Notes: generated by a model from the letters alone, not told the origin. A stretch of 64,000 nucleotides of DNA from Apostichopus japonicus (GCF_037975245.1 NC_092582.1:10206001-10270000), one strand, 5' to 3'. Positions 47,500 to 61,238 are shown, counted from the stretch's first letter. Made by a program: numbers and translations.

Positions 47500-48313
47500 A
47501 GATAAAACAAGCTCTAATTAACCTCAAAATTTAAACCCAGTTAGTTAATTAAGCCTTATATATTGGATGTGTTAACACTGTGGTGGTGGGAGATATTGCA
47601 CTGGGGGAGCATTATGACATTTTATGCCACGGATTTTGAACCGTTAGAGATATGAACTTGATTCTTTCATGACTTTTCCCCACGTCTTGCGCATTTTTGA
47701 CACCACTTTTGTCCATATATACTGTAGGACCCCTGAAGGGTGATATGTACCAATTTGTGATGACGTCAAAGAAATGTTTCAATTTTTACAATGACTTGTG
47801 TACAAAAACGTTAGTTTGATTAGGACAAAAATACCCTAATTTGGGACAAATTTTAAAGTCTGTTTGCCTCGAAGTAGCCTACATAACAATTATGCTTACA
47901 CAAATAAGATAAAACAAATTCTTATTAACCTCAAAATTTAAACCCAGTTAGTTAATTAAGCCTTATATATTGGATGTGGTTACACTGTGGTGGGGGAGGG
48001 GGGGTCTCAATTAGGACCCCCTATTTAACCCTAACTGCACTGGGGAGCATTATGACATTTTTGCCGCGGATTTTGAACCATTTGAGATATGAACTAGACT
48101 TTTTTTAATGACTTTTCCCCACGTCTTGCGCACATTTTGACATATGGGATCCCTGAAGGGTGAGTTATGTACCAATTTGTGATGACGTCACGGAAATGTT
48201 TTACAATTTTTTCATTGACTTGTGTACAAAAACGTTAGTTTAAATAGGATACAAATACTCTAACTTGGGACAAATTTAAAAGTCTGTTTGCCTTGAAGTA
48301 CATAACAATTGCT
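47500..48313 (+). repeat. 407-bp tandem duplication
   Basis: acctcaaaatttaaacccag occurs at 47521 and 47928, and the whole block follows in the same order both times: gttagttaattaagcc, tatattggatgtg, cactgtggtgg, attatgacatttt, cttttccccacgtcttgcgc, ccctgaagggtga, gtaccaatttgtgatgacgtca and cttgtgtacaaaaacgttag. The right copy has an extra aggaccccctatttaacc segment. Confidence 0.9.
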
Positions 48314-48586
48314 TACTTAATCTTCTAATTCGCTATCATCACTGTCGCCTAGCAAGTCGTCACAATCATTATATATAGAAACAGTTCTTGCACATCGTCA
48401 GGCATTAACCTTCTCGGGCCATCTCAGCTCTAGTGATTCTGTCCATCCATTGTCAACAATGTTTCCAGCTTCATAACTACTAATTACGATCGCTGAGCTC
48501 CATTCTCTAGCAATGAAGTTTGATCTAAGAATGTTAAATAACCTTATGATGATAATGGTCATGGTCAAACTGTTATCATATTCCAC
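48313..48586 (-). pseudogene. Possible C-terminal coding remnant with acidic tail
   Basis: In one minus-strand frame, a 62-residue stretch ending ELRWPEKVNA is followed by an in-frame stop. It then continues RTVSIYNDCDDLLGDSDDS and ends with a stop. The acidic DDLLGDSDDSELED end looks like a protein C-terminus, and the sequence lies directly beside the tandem duplications. I do not recognise the family, and it could be chance. Confidence 0.25.
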
Positions 48587-50262
48587 CTTGAAAATATGAA
48601 ATGAAATACAAAGAAATAGGTTCCAGATCCTAGTGGCAATATGACATCACAGATAATTTGCAAGTGATAAGGACTTCTAAACTATAGGATACCTCCGAAA
48701 CCCAGCAAAAAATTTCACAAAAATATCAGTCACATAAGCTCGATACAGTGGTTGCATGTGCTTGTGAGGCAGTTACCTTTTACATAGCAAGTGCATGCAT
48801 GCATTGCAACGAAACTCTTCTAAAAACACTTCATGCCACACAAGTATCTTAACAACATATCTTTGGAGAGTGTAGCCTATGTAATGATCAATCCGGTGGA
48901 GTGCACAGGACTTCAAATCTAAGAGTCGTGATTAATTGTCCCATTGCTCTTGTACAACAAGTTGGGATTTCGTTTCATTGCGATGGTAAAATTTTGAAGT
49001 TTGCAAAAGTGCGTAATCTGTACCCTGTAATAACGTTCTAACGTCCAAGATACGGCAGACGAGGTACACTGTACAGTACAATCTAGGCCTAGACCTAATT
49101 TCGTGGAACCGTTACCAATGGAATGACAGTTAGATGGCCCTGGTTCCAGCTTGACTGAGAATCTATATACATTATTTTCCAAGACAGTGCTTACATTACA
49201 AGTTCAGCTAGGCCTACAGTTGAATCCTTGTGACTGTGAAATCTTCTCATGTGCTCTTGTTTTCAAAACTGATAAGACTAGCAAGAAAATGTGCGTGTGC
49301 TTACTAATACTAAGCATCGTAATTGTTCGTACCATTAGGCATTACCTCAATGTTTATTAGCCTATCCAATGATCAAATACTTTAGCCTATATCAACCAGT
49401 CAATATGACCCAGGCCTCCGCCCATGAATTAGGCCTGGACCTAACTAAAGAACTTTGTACAATTTATCAGTGATACGCAAAGGCTGGTTGAATTTATCGT
49501 GGTAGAACTGTGGTTAAAGAGACATGAAAAATGATGAAGTAGGTCTAGGCTTAGACGAAAGTTTATTAGGCCTTAACCTGAAAATTTCTCCGGTGAATAT
49601 GGAGTATTTTACTGCAGCCTGTAACGTAGCATTGAACGTTAGGCCTAGTATTTAATGCTTGAAAGTACTAACTTGTAACATTGTTGTCAAATAAGAACCA
49701 AACGTACATGACTTAGGCCCTATGAAAGGCCTTAACCTTCATAGGCCTACAGTAGTTAGGGTGCGCGGTGAGCTTGTGCTTCGGGCTATACGTACGACAG
49801 ATCCAGATTTTGCCAATTTTTATGTTGGGTAGGATGCAGTAGAGGAAACTCAGCCAGGTTCCTGTTTGACAGATGGCTTTGTGTGGCATATCACAACTAA
49901 GCTTGCCTGTGTACCTGGACAAGGACATTACCCTTATACATTATCAAACACTAGTCTGAGCTATGCTATGTAAGCATAAGCCTGTAACTTTAATTCCTAC
50001 TTAATTAGGGGAGAAATAAACTAAACTTTACTGGAGCTACAAGTTCATGCATAGATCGTATCTGATGGTAATGTACTTCAGTAAAACTCAGCTCAATATT
50101 TTGGAGCATATTATGCCCTCCACCGTAAAGCAACCGTTATTGACCACTTCAGCTTCTTCTAACTTTTTCTACAGTACCGTACAGTACAGTAACTGCTTGC
50201 TAATACTGCTAAGCACCTTACTGTAAATCAATTATCCATTGTGCTATGTTCTCCATTTTCAG
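48587..50262. other. No gene recognised (upstream of gene 2)
   Basis: Rich in AGGCCTA words, especially 49085-49750. The gene 2 promoter probably lies in its right part. I cannot point to a core promoter. Confidence 0.45.
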
Positions 50263-53200
50263 AACTCGCATCAGTATGAGGAATGTACATGAGAGCACGG
50301 AAGCAATCCAGTGAATGTGGTACCGCCAGTCACTACTGTCCTTGACCAAGCATTAGTAAGCAAGGATTTTAAAGCTTCCTTAATTTGCAATACTGTGGAG
50401 GAAGAGAGACTGTAGACACAACTTAAATTATTGCCTTTCTGTGCATAAAATTCTCTTTGGCAGAAATGTCCAATCCAGTACCTCAAATCATCTTTTAGAT
50501 TTCATGTTTGAAATCCATTGCTATAACTAGCACTAGACAGCCATTTTCATGACTGTTTCATGGTTTAATCAAGAATTTATGAGGACTCAAATTGAGCACT
50601 TTGTGAGAAGGGCACGATCATATTGGCAAAAGTGGGCGTGGCATCTCAACTTTGAATAGCTGTAACAAGCACAAGGCCGAGGACTCAAATTTTGCAGACC
50701 TTTCTAACTCACTATAATGTCTACTACTGTCTGACTATTTGAGGTCATTAGAGAAAAAAATTCTGAGAGCCTACACAATATAAATATGTAAAGCATGGAT
50801 TTATTTCATGCTACCTTTTGATAGGCTTAGAGTTAGGAATATATTACATGGATCAACTTTGGTTCATTGTTGTCAATTTGTCAACAGAGGTCAAGTAGAA
50901 AAATGTGGCAATAATACACTAAAACCCTTTTGGCGTGCTTTGTGATTTTCTCATAGATCCACTCTGCCAGACGACAACCAAACTTCAAGTTCAGATAGGG
51001 TCGACTCCATCTCTGCCACTATGATCTGGGGTAAGTGTTTAGACTTGCAGTAACTTGACTTACCGGTTTTTAATTCCACAAACGAAGTCCATCCAAATGT
51101 TCATTCTGAGGTTTGGAATAAAACATTTAAAAGAGCCTGATTTTTGTGTAATTCTTCTGATTATCATGAAACCTCTCGATTGTCTGCCTCCTTTTAATGC
51201 ATGTTGCTCTTGGGTTGACAGTAAATCTTGTCAACATGAATAAATTATTCCATTTTTTAATTGTGCAATTGGTGCAAAAGAAGTTGAAACCTTGGGCTAA
51301 TTGCAACAGCTGGAAGGTGTTTTTTCTTCCTGCTGGATATGGAGCCAGTTTGGTCTATAAAATGTTTGGAATAATTTGTTTTCTAAAATAAGATATGAGG
51401 CAAGAATCATTTTATTGCAAAAACAAGCCAAACTTGATGGAAGTTGCTGACTAGATTTGATACTTTGCAAGCAGATAGTGTTTTGGACAAGAACACTTAC
51501 AGTACATGATGGAATTTCTGTGTAATACTGATATATTGATATGCCCTTGAGGGCTTCTCCCACTTTCATGGTCACTTTAACAGCATCGTAAAAATATCAG
51601 CGATATTATTATTATTATTATTATGTTAAACACACAGTCTGTACACACACACAGACAATATGGAATTCTTTTCATTCTTGGGCAGTACTAGTTTGTAGTT
51701 TGTCTGTAACAACTTGATTGCTCAGCTATTAATAACCTCACTGAAGATGTTCCGGCTTTGTTGTTTCCCCATCTCACTTTTACAACAGGGATGACGTTGC
51801 ACCCTGGAGAGGAGTGGACCAGGGAGATCCGCATCAAAGAACACCTTACCCTAGCAGCGCTAGAATGCAGACCGTGGAAATATAACGGTGAGCATCCTCA
51901 GGATTCACACGTGCAAAATAAATCATCAGTTTAATATGTCTGTCCCTGCCAGGAATCTAATAGCTCTCTGAAAAATGTGCATACTTGGCGGTCAATTATT
52001 TGGAGTCACAATTGGCATGCACACACTTATGCAAATTATTTGAACAATGTTCATGTATGCTCGCTGAACGCATCTTGCGTTGGGTTGTAGCTCTGACTTG
52101 TTGTTCACAACCAATTGGCTCTGCTTAATTATCAAGTTATTATTTATTAATTATGTCAGACCACAAATTTAGTATATAATATTCTAACTATGAGCTTTTT
52201 ATGCATAATTTCTTCAATCCTGGTACAAAATGAATTCCTCATGTAATCTGTTACCTACCTGTGCATGTACCTAGGTAATATATATTTGATGTACATACTG
52301 CCTTGATAGCTCTGGGCAATTTTAATAACCGATGCAGAACATGACACAGTCCCTTTAATTGAGATGGATGCAGTACATCTGAAATTCACAGCGTCAGTCT
52401 CTAAGGAGATACAAGTACTGATTCTTGTATCATAAAAATATGAAGATATAAATGTCTTCATTCTTGACATGGGACACCATCACAACAGCTTGGAAGACAA
52501 TAGTTGATTAACTTGGCAAAATAAAAAGGCATTGGATGCTACCAATAAAACTCAAGAAGGGTGCAGACAGACTAATATGGGATTATAGATGTCTTCATTC
52601 TTGACATGGGCCACAAACACAACAGTTTAGAAGAGGAAAGTTGATAAGCTTGGCAAATCAAAAAGGCACTGGACACATTGATGATTTGGATCTGTATATA
52701 GATATCATCAGCTTTAGATTTCACTTTTGTGAAAAGCATAGCAGCAGATTTGGTAGCAACTATACTTCAAGTGGGACTGTCATACTTTTGTGTCAGATGC
52801 ATACGTAGTGGTAATGTCATGAAATAACCCATTATAGAATGCACAGTGATATGTATATCCAATGCCATACTAGGTTGTCAAAACTACATTTACTAGATCT
52901 ATTGAAATAAATAAATTCAACAAGAGAATGCAACTTTTAGGTCCTTTGAAGGTAAACATTCTTCTAACATGGTGAAATATGTATATTTCCATCATTTAAG
53001 ATGAGCAATGACATCATTGTGATGACATTTTCATATTATGAAATCATCTAGATCATAAAGTTTTAAGGAAAACAAAAAACCGCTTATCAGTGAATAATTG
53101 TACTAGAAATCAGTACGATAGTAATTATTTCAGTGTCTGTTTACATTGTTATTTTTGTTTTTGGTCTTTTCTTTTCATATGAAGGTGAACCAAACCCAGC

Positions 53201-56200
53201 TGCGTGTTTATTGCTTAAGATTGACAATAATGATCATGTTATCTGTACATTGGAGAAAGGCTCAACACCCCAACAGAACTTAGACCTTGTCCTTCAACAG
53301 AGGGAGACTGTTACATTCACGGTAGAAGGAACAGGTCTGTGAAACCCATAATTGATCATTGCGTAAATGTTAGTACTGCTAAACTGGTGCAAAACTGTTG
53401 TACCTGGCCATCTTTAAATATCGACGATGTATTTTCTCCTTTTTCTAAAGAGTACTCCTGCTTTTAAGTGACTTTACAAAGATATTGTGGCACAGCATTT
53501 ATTGTTTGTTTACATATAACGTGTTAGTGAAAGTTGTGAGCTGTGGGAGGCATTTTCGGCCGGGAGACAAATTTTCTGGGGTCAGCATGGCTCTCAAAGC
53601 CCTCTTAATGAATGCCCACAAAATCTTACAATATCAGAGCAATGAGCATATCATTTAAATAAACATACTGTAGACTGCAACATTGAATTCCACTGCATGG
53701 TCAACCCAAATGGAAATAAACAATTGAAATATGTATATTTTTGGAGTTTAATTGTAGACAGGGCTATAAAGATATTTCAGTATAAAAGTGGACGATGCTG
53801 ATGATTGAGAACTTTCTCATCTTTCATTTCAAATCAAATTTAATATTTCTATTTTTGTCATGCAAGAAGGTACTTCCTTAAGTACTACGACTCAATGAAT
53901 CGGGTAGCCCTGTACAATAGAAGTTCAATAATTTCAATTCTCCATCTCGTGCTACATTAAATGCTACAGGACACAGCTGCATCTAACAAGCCTCTTTGAA
54001 ATTGCTGTTCAAGATGAAAGTGAAAATGAGAATCTGTTAAACTGTTGTTACTTCTGAAAGTATGATCGAAATAGGTAAGCCAAGGAAATGACCATCTTGT
54101 TTGTTCTTTAGGGATAGTGTACATCACTGGCTACAGCTCGGGTGACAGTGTTAACCTATGTGAAGAAACATCAATGCTCGGTAAGTATTCCGGATTTGAT
54201 TTCAAGGAAGAAATCTGACATGGAGTGTCATCTTACTGTACTTTCTTCAAAGCAGCTGGTTGGGTTTGCAGAGTAATATCTTCTGCTATCAAATATGCTT
54301 GAATAGAAACTGCTCTGTGTGTTGGTTTGTTGTAAATAGTGATACAAGTTGTACAAGAGATATAAACATCTAAAAAACACTACTGTAACTTTCCCAAAGA
54401 AATTTCAACGTTTAGCCAAGACCACCTTGTATATCATGTAGCGAATTCGAAGATAGAATCTAGCTATCATACAGGATAATTGAAGAACACAGACTCCCAT
54501 TTTCCTGAGACAATTGACCTTCTACTTGGTTAACTGGTGACTCAATTGTAAATAGACAGTCACTCTTCACTTTTTTCAACAGTTCAAACAAACCCACTGG
54601 TGCAGCAAGAAGTTGCAGGCGATTCTTTATCAGGGTATGACGATGAACATGAAGGTATTTTACGCTTGATAACTCTGCCCCTTTAAAGGTCATCAGTGGT
54701 GCTGACAAATTTGCTAAAAATTTTCGAAATGATTTCCCTTAAACTCCTGACCCTCCATATTGCTCTCATTGAGTCAGCGATTGTTTCACAATTTTTCTAG
54801 CATATATGAATGCTATCCTTGGTGACCATTACTAGTGCTTAAATAGAACTATCTGCTGCTAAACCTTCAATACTGCTAAAATATGGTCCAACTCTCCCAT
54901 CGTGATAGCTTGTTCTATTGCTAAGATAGAAATCTCAAGTTTTTTTTCCCCTTCATTTTATTTGGATAAGAACATTACTTGTTCAATAATTTGTGATGAC
55001 ATACATGGACAATGCTGGTATTACTTTCCTTGTTTTTTTCTTTACTGGTGCAATTAGGACCCTTCTAGAATTGAAACAACCTCAATTAAAGCAGCTTTTT
55101 GCGTTTTGTTGCCGGTTTCCCACCCTTTTGACATGTCCATTGTATTTTTTACATGTATTCATCACAAAATAGTAAACTAAGATATTAGCCAAGTTTTTCT
55201 CCTGCCAAGTGCATGAATTAGCAAGTAATTAAGGACTTCTGCTGATAACGAGTAGAGTGTCTTCCGACAAATTGATCATTTAAAATTAATGGCATGCAGT
55301 TCCCCAAATCCACTAGTTTGAATACGACCAATCAGTGAATAGCTAACATGTTAAAATAGGAGCCGTTGCTTAAACGAGATTCATTCACGGCAATACCAAA
55401 CACTTGCGCCGGTCTCACAGCCATACACAATGTACACAAATAAAGCATGGTGTTGTAGTACATATAGGTGTACTGGGTTGCTTATGACGCCGGCAAAGTG
55501 AAAATGATTGTCCTCATTATTCAATGACGTTCATAAAATTTAAATGTTCATATTATGGGCGGGGTTTTTGCGATCCTAATGGACAATATCTTTGACAAAA
55601 ACAGAAGCCTGAATATTATTAAAGTCTATCAAACTGTGCATGAAATATTGTGTCCATTTTGTGTAATTTGCTCCTGGAGCATTTTTTTTAATTTGATAAA
55701 GGGCTTAACAAATGCATATTATTATCATGAAATGAAGTGCAAATACAGTAGGTGAAATATCATTGCTGATGAATAATGGGACCATGGTAAGTAATCATAG
55801 TTTAGCTCTCCTTGCAAATATCTTGCTTCAGGTTGGTCCATGTGCTTCTCAGACGTTAATGAATAACTATTTCTTGTCGTGTTGTTGAATGCCACCTTTA
55901 CAGAGCTTATTTATTTAAAATATATGAAAGTTTTGGCTCATTTTTACTTCAAACGAAATTTTCCAGTACAGTTGAGTTTGGCTTCTCAAGATATCAGAAG
56001 CAATTAAGAGCCGGCTCAGATGGTATTCTATATGGCTTTATCAAAATTTTGCAACATTATTTATATTTTCTGTTTTGGTCGATTTATCAATTACCATTTT
56101 TATTTTCCCCTTCAACAGTGTCATCTGATACGGATTATTATAGCAAAGAAGGAAATTCAAACAAGATTCAAGAGATCAAAAATGAGGTAGTTATTTCAAG

Positions 56201-57604
56201 TGACTTTCATGAAGGGGATGAGGAGGAGTGGGAGGAGGAGGAAGACCATCAGCTTGGCCATGTGCATGATATAGACAATCTGTCTCCATCCCTCAAAACT
56301 CTGAACAGTCCCCCTAAAGGAACAGATATTGAGAATGAGACAGAAATAACTCCCAGAGTGGATATCTCATCTCGTGAGAGACAAGTTTTAACTGCTTATG
56401 AAAGCGCTTCCTTGAGACTAGCTGAACACTGCCCAACTGCTGGTAATATTTCTTCAAACAGCTCTGTCAATAGAATTCCAGAAAGCTCGAGTCTTGTGTA
56501 CGGTATAAAAGATCATACGTCGATGAGTGTTGCCACGGAGACAAACTCTCAGCAAACTTTACACAAAGATGAGGATTATGAAGCATTGATAGATAATACA
56601 TTGGAAGTAAATGTTCATCCAAAACCTGACCAAAATCATCATAAGAAGAAAAAGATCACCTGGCGTAAGTATTTTTTTTTTCACTCACATCTGTTTACTT
56701 CTAATTTATTATGCCAAACTTGACAGAGCTATAAAGCTCTGAATAAAGCTGCATATTTGAAATTGTTTAATTAGTAAAGTTCTCCTGTAAGGCAAATATA
56801 GATGTTACTGTAGCTGGTTGGGCTAAACATATGTCATCTTCCATCATGCAAAAAACATGTTAGCAAGTTGTAAGTTAACAGCATGATTGACAAAGTAATT
56901 ATATATTAAACTACTCACACATGTCTTTTCATTTTTCATAACAAGCATCAGTTGTTTATATGTTTCTGAAGTACTATTACAATGCCACGTTCCCACCACT
57001 ACAGCCTACTTTTAGTAAATTAATCATTGCTGATTTTTTCATGATTTTTCACAATATAAATAAAAACTTTTGAAGCTAATTGTCAGCTTTCTGCTGCTGT
57101 AGTTTGGTAAACAAAATTTTTTCTTTTCATTTTTTTTTTTCAACAGTAGGTGAGCATATTATAAAGTCATCTCCAGCCAGCATATCTTACCCCGTCTTTG
57201 CAAAGTCATTCCAAAACAGGAGAACTTTAAAGAAAAAGGAGAAAGTACATAGTCAACATTTAAAAGATGGCAAATACAAAAGACTAATTTCATACTGTCG
57301 AGGTTTACCACATCACCAAGGAATGCATGAGAATTACCAGACAGATTTTAGACCCTTCAAATGTCAGTATTGTGGTAAATCTTTCCTGAGGAAAGCCTGC
57401 GTCAGGGTCCACGAGCGGATACACACCGGAGAGAAACCGTTCAAGTGCAGATACTGTAGTAAAACATTCAATCAGAAGGCGCACGTTCAATCACATGAGA
57501 TTGTTCACACGGGAGATAAAAATTTCAAGTGTCAATTCTGCGACAAAGCGTTTGCACATTTATCGACTGCTAGAAGGCATGAACGGATACACACAAGGGC
57601 ATAG
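50263..57604 (+). CDS. Gene 2: nucleoplasmin-like domain plus three C2H2 zinc fingers
   Basis: Eight exons with agreeing phases: 50263-50310 (ATG at 50276), 50957-51030, 51789-51887, 53185-53334, 54112-54180, 54583-54654, 56119-56664 and 57147-57604 (TAG). They give 500 aa. The first exon is the least certain; an alternative ATG at 51021 gives 467 aa. Residues about 34-127 match the FKBP/HD2-type nucleoplasmin-like fold: MIWGMTLHPGEEW, HLTLAALEC, HVICTLEKG, TPQQNLDLVL, ETVTFTVEGTG and IVYITGY. An acidic tract follows (about 198-210, EGDEEEWEEEED), then a polar disordered region with a basic HHKKKK stretch near 340. Three C2H2 fingers follow, with C421/C424/H437/H441, C449/C452/H465/H469 and C477/C480/H493/H497. 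The first linker is canonical TGEKP, the second TGDKN. The nucleoplasmin-like domain suggests a pentameric histone-binding or chaperone module, and the fingers suggest DNA targeting. No FKBP domain is present. A nuclear chromatin role is inference. Confidence 0.9.
51021..54180 (+). other. Nucleoplasmin-like (NPL) domain region of gene 2
   Basis: Exon parts 51021-51030, 51789-51887, 53185-53334 and 54112-54180 encode the whole beta-sandwich. It runs from WGMTLHPGEEW (compare the family pattern WGv.L.PGk) to GIVYITGYSSGDS (compare G.V.LTGY). Three introns, all phase 1, interrupt the domain. Confidence 0.82.
52443..52690 (+). repeat. Imperfect tandem duplication, about 137-bp period
   Basis: atgtcttcattcttgacatg occurs at about 52450 and 52587. 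Each is followed by a cacaacag, agttgat..cttggcaaa and aaaaggca-tgga block. It lies in a gene 2 intron. Confidence 0.8.
57347..57598 (+). other. Three tandem C2H2 zinc fingers of gene 2
   Basis: Each finger is C-x2-C-x12-H-x3-H. Predicted helix contact residues (-1, 2, 3, 6) are R/A/C/V, Q/A/H/S and H/S/T/R. All three lie in the last exon, preceded by a basic stretch (RRTLKKKEK). Confidence 0.93.
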
Positions 57605-60600
57605 TGTATTTTCCTGCCCTACGCTAATGGGGCACATGTCCAACCAGAACATATATGCCTAAGCAGTCGGGTCCAATCATATTAGATACACTGTCCAAAC
57701 AATTTTCAGTCCCGCTTGGTCTAATGAGGTTGATCTGCCCTATATCTTCACGATTTCACATTTGGTTTGGCCTGTGTGTACATGCCACTTCAAAGCATCA
57801 AGATCCTTAAAGGCCAGATAGTTTCACAATTTATGCTTCAAAATATAATTATACTTCATTGATTCCTCACAATAGATCCAAGCATATCTATCTGGAGATT
57901 TGATCTTGTGGTCAGCAGGGACACAAATCATGTAATTAACTGTCAGCTGCCAGAGTGGGAGATAAGAGGGGTATTGATGTCACCTGTCTTGGTTAACGTT
58001 TGCCCCAGATTTCCTAGGGGCCAAATTTCACTATGGGATCATCAATTGTGACAGAGTCTATCATGGATTTTGCACTCTGTCATAGTCAAAACAGTATTAC
58101 AAGGTGAAGAACCAAATTTCATTGTGCACATGTTACTTTGGTTGCTATGTAGCATTGACATGTGGTTTCGTAATCAGAATTTATAGGAGAGCATAGCCTA
58201 ATTTGAAGTAATTTCTCACTACTAACTATGTGAAAACCTTACTTGTTCCCCACATATTTGCATTCGTTTGATTTATTGCCACATGTTGTCACAGATCTCT
58301 GAGTTGACCTGTGTTCTTGGGTTTCCAGACTTTTTCACAGTACAAACCTGTGGTAATGTATGTGATGAGTTGGAAACGGGTAAATTCTGTGTCTAAATCA
58401 GTTTCACCCCCAGTCCCCGGTGTTTCAAGACATAATCACAGGTTCCCACATGTGAATTGGAAACTCTGACGCAGGTTTTGTTTTTTGTAAGGATATCTTA
58501 TTTTGTGTGCTCTCTCTTCAAAGTATGTGTGTTCTTTCAGAGCATCTTCCTATCATTATTGTATCCTTTGTGGACAAAAATATGTCGAAGAGCCTTTGAT
58601 CAGGGCAGTTGGGTACTTTGACTTTATATCAAGTGCACCATTGGGTAACTCTAACTCCTCCATTTCAAAAAGAAGATAGTTCTATATCATGAAGGGCTCT
58701 TTGCATTTCAAAAGAAACACTAAAAATGTTGTATTGCATGTAAAGTGATAATTCACATTGTCCTTTGTAAAATTGTCTGGCATAGAAAAATTAAAAAGTT
58801 TTATTGGATAATTATTATAATATAATATAATATTGTTGTCTTTGTTTTTATAAATGTGGTTTTGTGTTAAAAGAATATGACTACACCTCATAAAATGTAT
58901 AGTGTTTCTGAAGCTGCTTTGGTGCCATTTGGCTTTACTCATCTTCGTTTTCTCAAAACCACAAAAATGGGTATAAGGGTCACTGCTTTGTCGGAAGCAT
59001 ATCTTGTTTATTTCCCGAATATGTGATTGCAGTTAGACCTTTCTTTAAATAGATCACAAGTTGCAAATATGGAAACAAAAAGTACAAGTCAAGTAAGATA
59101 GAGAAGACATCCCAATATAACAAACATCCCTGTGTTTATATTGGAATGTTTTCTAATGATAATTTAAATCTTGTTGGAAAGATGAACATTTTCATAACCT
59201 AGAGTGTTCAGTATTGCCCACATTTGTGCTAAAGTTACAATATGGCCACTCTTGCTGAAATTTCTACAACCTTTATCATTGCCACCCTCAAAACAATGTG
59301 AAGAATCCTTGATGTCTGCATAATCAGGAGAGTCAGAAATGTAGCTTTATAAACATTACGATCTTCCCTGCCTATAGCTAATACCACCGAGTCCCCTGTT
59401 TTTGGCCCAAAACAGGGAAATTGAATATCTACCTGAGTTGGTAATGCTAGCCATATTGAATGCTCCTCTGCACAAATTCATGAATAAATTGAACACACAG
59501 TGTATTATTTCAGTGGTCAAGCCAAACTTGTCCTCACACAAAGGAAAGTAGTGCTTGCCATTAGAGCACTTGTGTTTACAATCATACAGGTAACTGGTCA
59601 ATTAATTTGGTACCCTCAAGGATGAATCTGCAGTGTTTAGGGTAGTGTATCCTATCAAGTAACAAATTATTAATGCTCCAGTGAATTTGAGGTCTGTTTT
59701 TCTATAAGCAGGCTTGACCAGCATGAAAGCAACTATTTTAGAATGCATAAATTTGAGACCTGTGTCGATGAGACCTGTATTGATGAGTCCTGTATCATGT
59801 GGTCTGCCTCATTCCCCCTCAACACTTCTGCTCTACTAATGTGTATCTATCCTTCCTGGGTATACCAAATATGCAACTGAATACAGTTGCAACAATCTGT
59901 ACTATTAGGTACTTGGTCTAGAATCAGTCCCTACTCGAGAATTTTCTAAAGCCTGAAGCAGACAGAAACGCATTGACACATCCAAAAGAAATTTTATTTA
60001 TTTATTTAAAGCACTCTGTCAGTCTTTGTGTGCCCAAAATTGACCAACTTTTTTTTTAATCTCAAATGAGAATACATTCCATCACATTTCATTGCAACCT
60101 TTAACTTCAATAAAAATTGCTTTTCTTTGAATGCATACCATGATACAATTTTTCAGCTTTTGCTGCAAATTTATTAGTTTCAGTCAATCATATTCATTCC
60201 CAACAAACCAATGATTCATGTGCAATTTATCATCCATATAAAATGGTAATATCACAAACAAACAAAACAAATTTTAACAACAAGCACAAGTTAAGCTGTT
60301 TAAAACTTTTAGGTTGACTTTTCACTGAAAAATATGCTTCAAAAGATCTCTTCTTCAATAATTAGGCTGAAATGATATACACATAATACTACTAGAGATC
60401 AACTTACAGTACTGTTATCTGCAGTGAAAGAGTGCACTTTGTCGAGTTTTGCAATAGTAGATGGAACCGTTTTGGCAGTACCCTCTGTTGATTTGGGGCA
60501 TGGTTGGAGAGCCCCCTTGAATTTGTTTAATAACACCTTGTCTCACAATATGGAAAAAATTATAACAATTGACATCATTTAGAAAAGTAGTAACTAAATA

Positions 60601-61238
60601 AACATTAAAAAAAAAATGTCACTCTCTAGTCACAAGTTACATTGTTGAGCACTTTCTTCGTGTATGCTATGATTCCAAATTGCTGAAATTCCAAGTGAAT
60701 ATTGATGTAAAGGAAGGATTTACTTCAAGCAGTGAAAAATACTTTAAAAAGGTTAATGAAATAGTTTAGAAGTACATGAACCACTTATGTCCCATGCCTG
60801 AATGGAAATCCAACTGGTGCAACTTCACTGTTTCTGTTGTATTTGTTTTTAGATGGCAGAAGGGGAGGGGATTACAGTAACAGGTGGTTACCATGGTGAG
60901 TTGCTCTAAATTGTAATAGCAAGATGGCTAAAACAGGTTTAACAGTTTAACTTCAAGACTCCATCTTTGATGCAAACCGATAGAATTACACTGTTGAACT
61001 GTAAGTTAACATCATGCAGCAGCACATATTAGCAAGTTAAACCTTTCAACAGTCATAAAGACTCAGTTATTACAAACTACTGTGCACTATATACAGATTC
61101 CACAACAAACTCTACGTACAAGGGGCAAAAGCCAGAGATTTCCGGTGAGACATCTGCCGTTGTACATGTGCGGTGAGTCATTGTAACCTCAAAAGCTGCC
61201 AGTAGCAATACTACAGTAAACGATGCTTCCTCTGTTCA
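57605..61238. other. Convergent 3' region of gene 2 and the PHPT1-like gene
   Basis: No coding exon was recognised. An AATAAA at 60109-60114 (plus strand) could end gene 2 transcripts. On the minus strand, tandem AATAAA-type signals lie at about 59996-60010 (attttatttatttattt on the plus strand) and could end the opposite gene. If both are used, the two 3' ends overlap by about 100 bases. Confidence 0.4.

Noticed and set aside
56049-56118. A signal peptide at the start of the 224-aa frame in gene 2
   Set aside because: This is intron sequence ahead of the acceptor at 56118. The real exon begins at 56119 in phase with the NPL exons.
57300-57346. A fourth zinc finger before the three in gene 2
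   Set aside because: The stretch has one Cys and several His but lacks the C-x2-C pair and the finger spacing.
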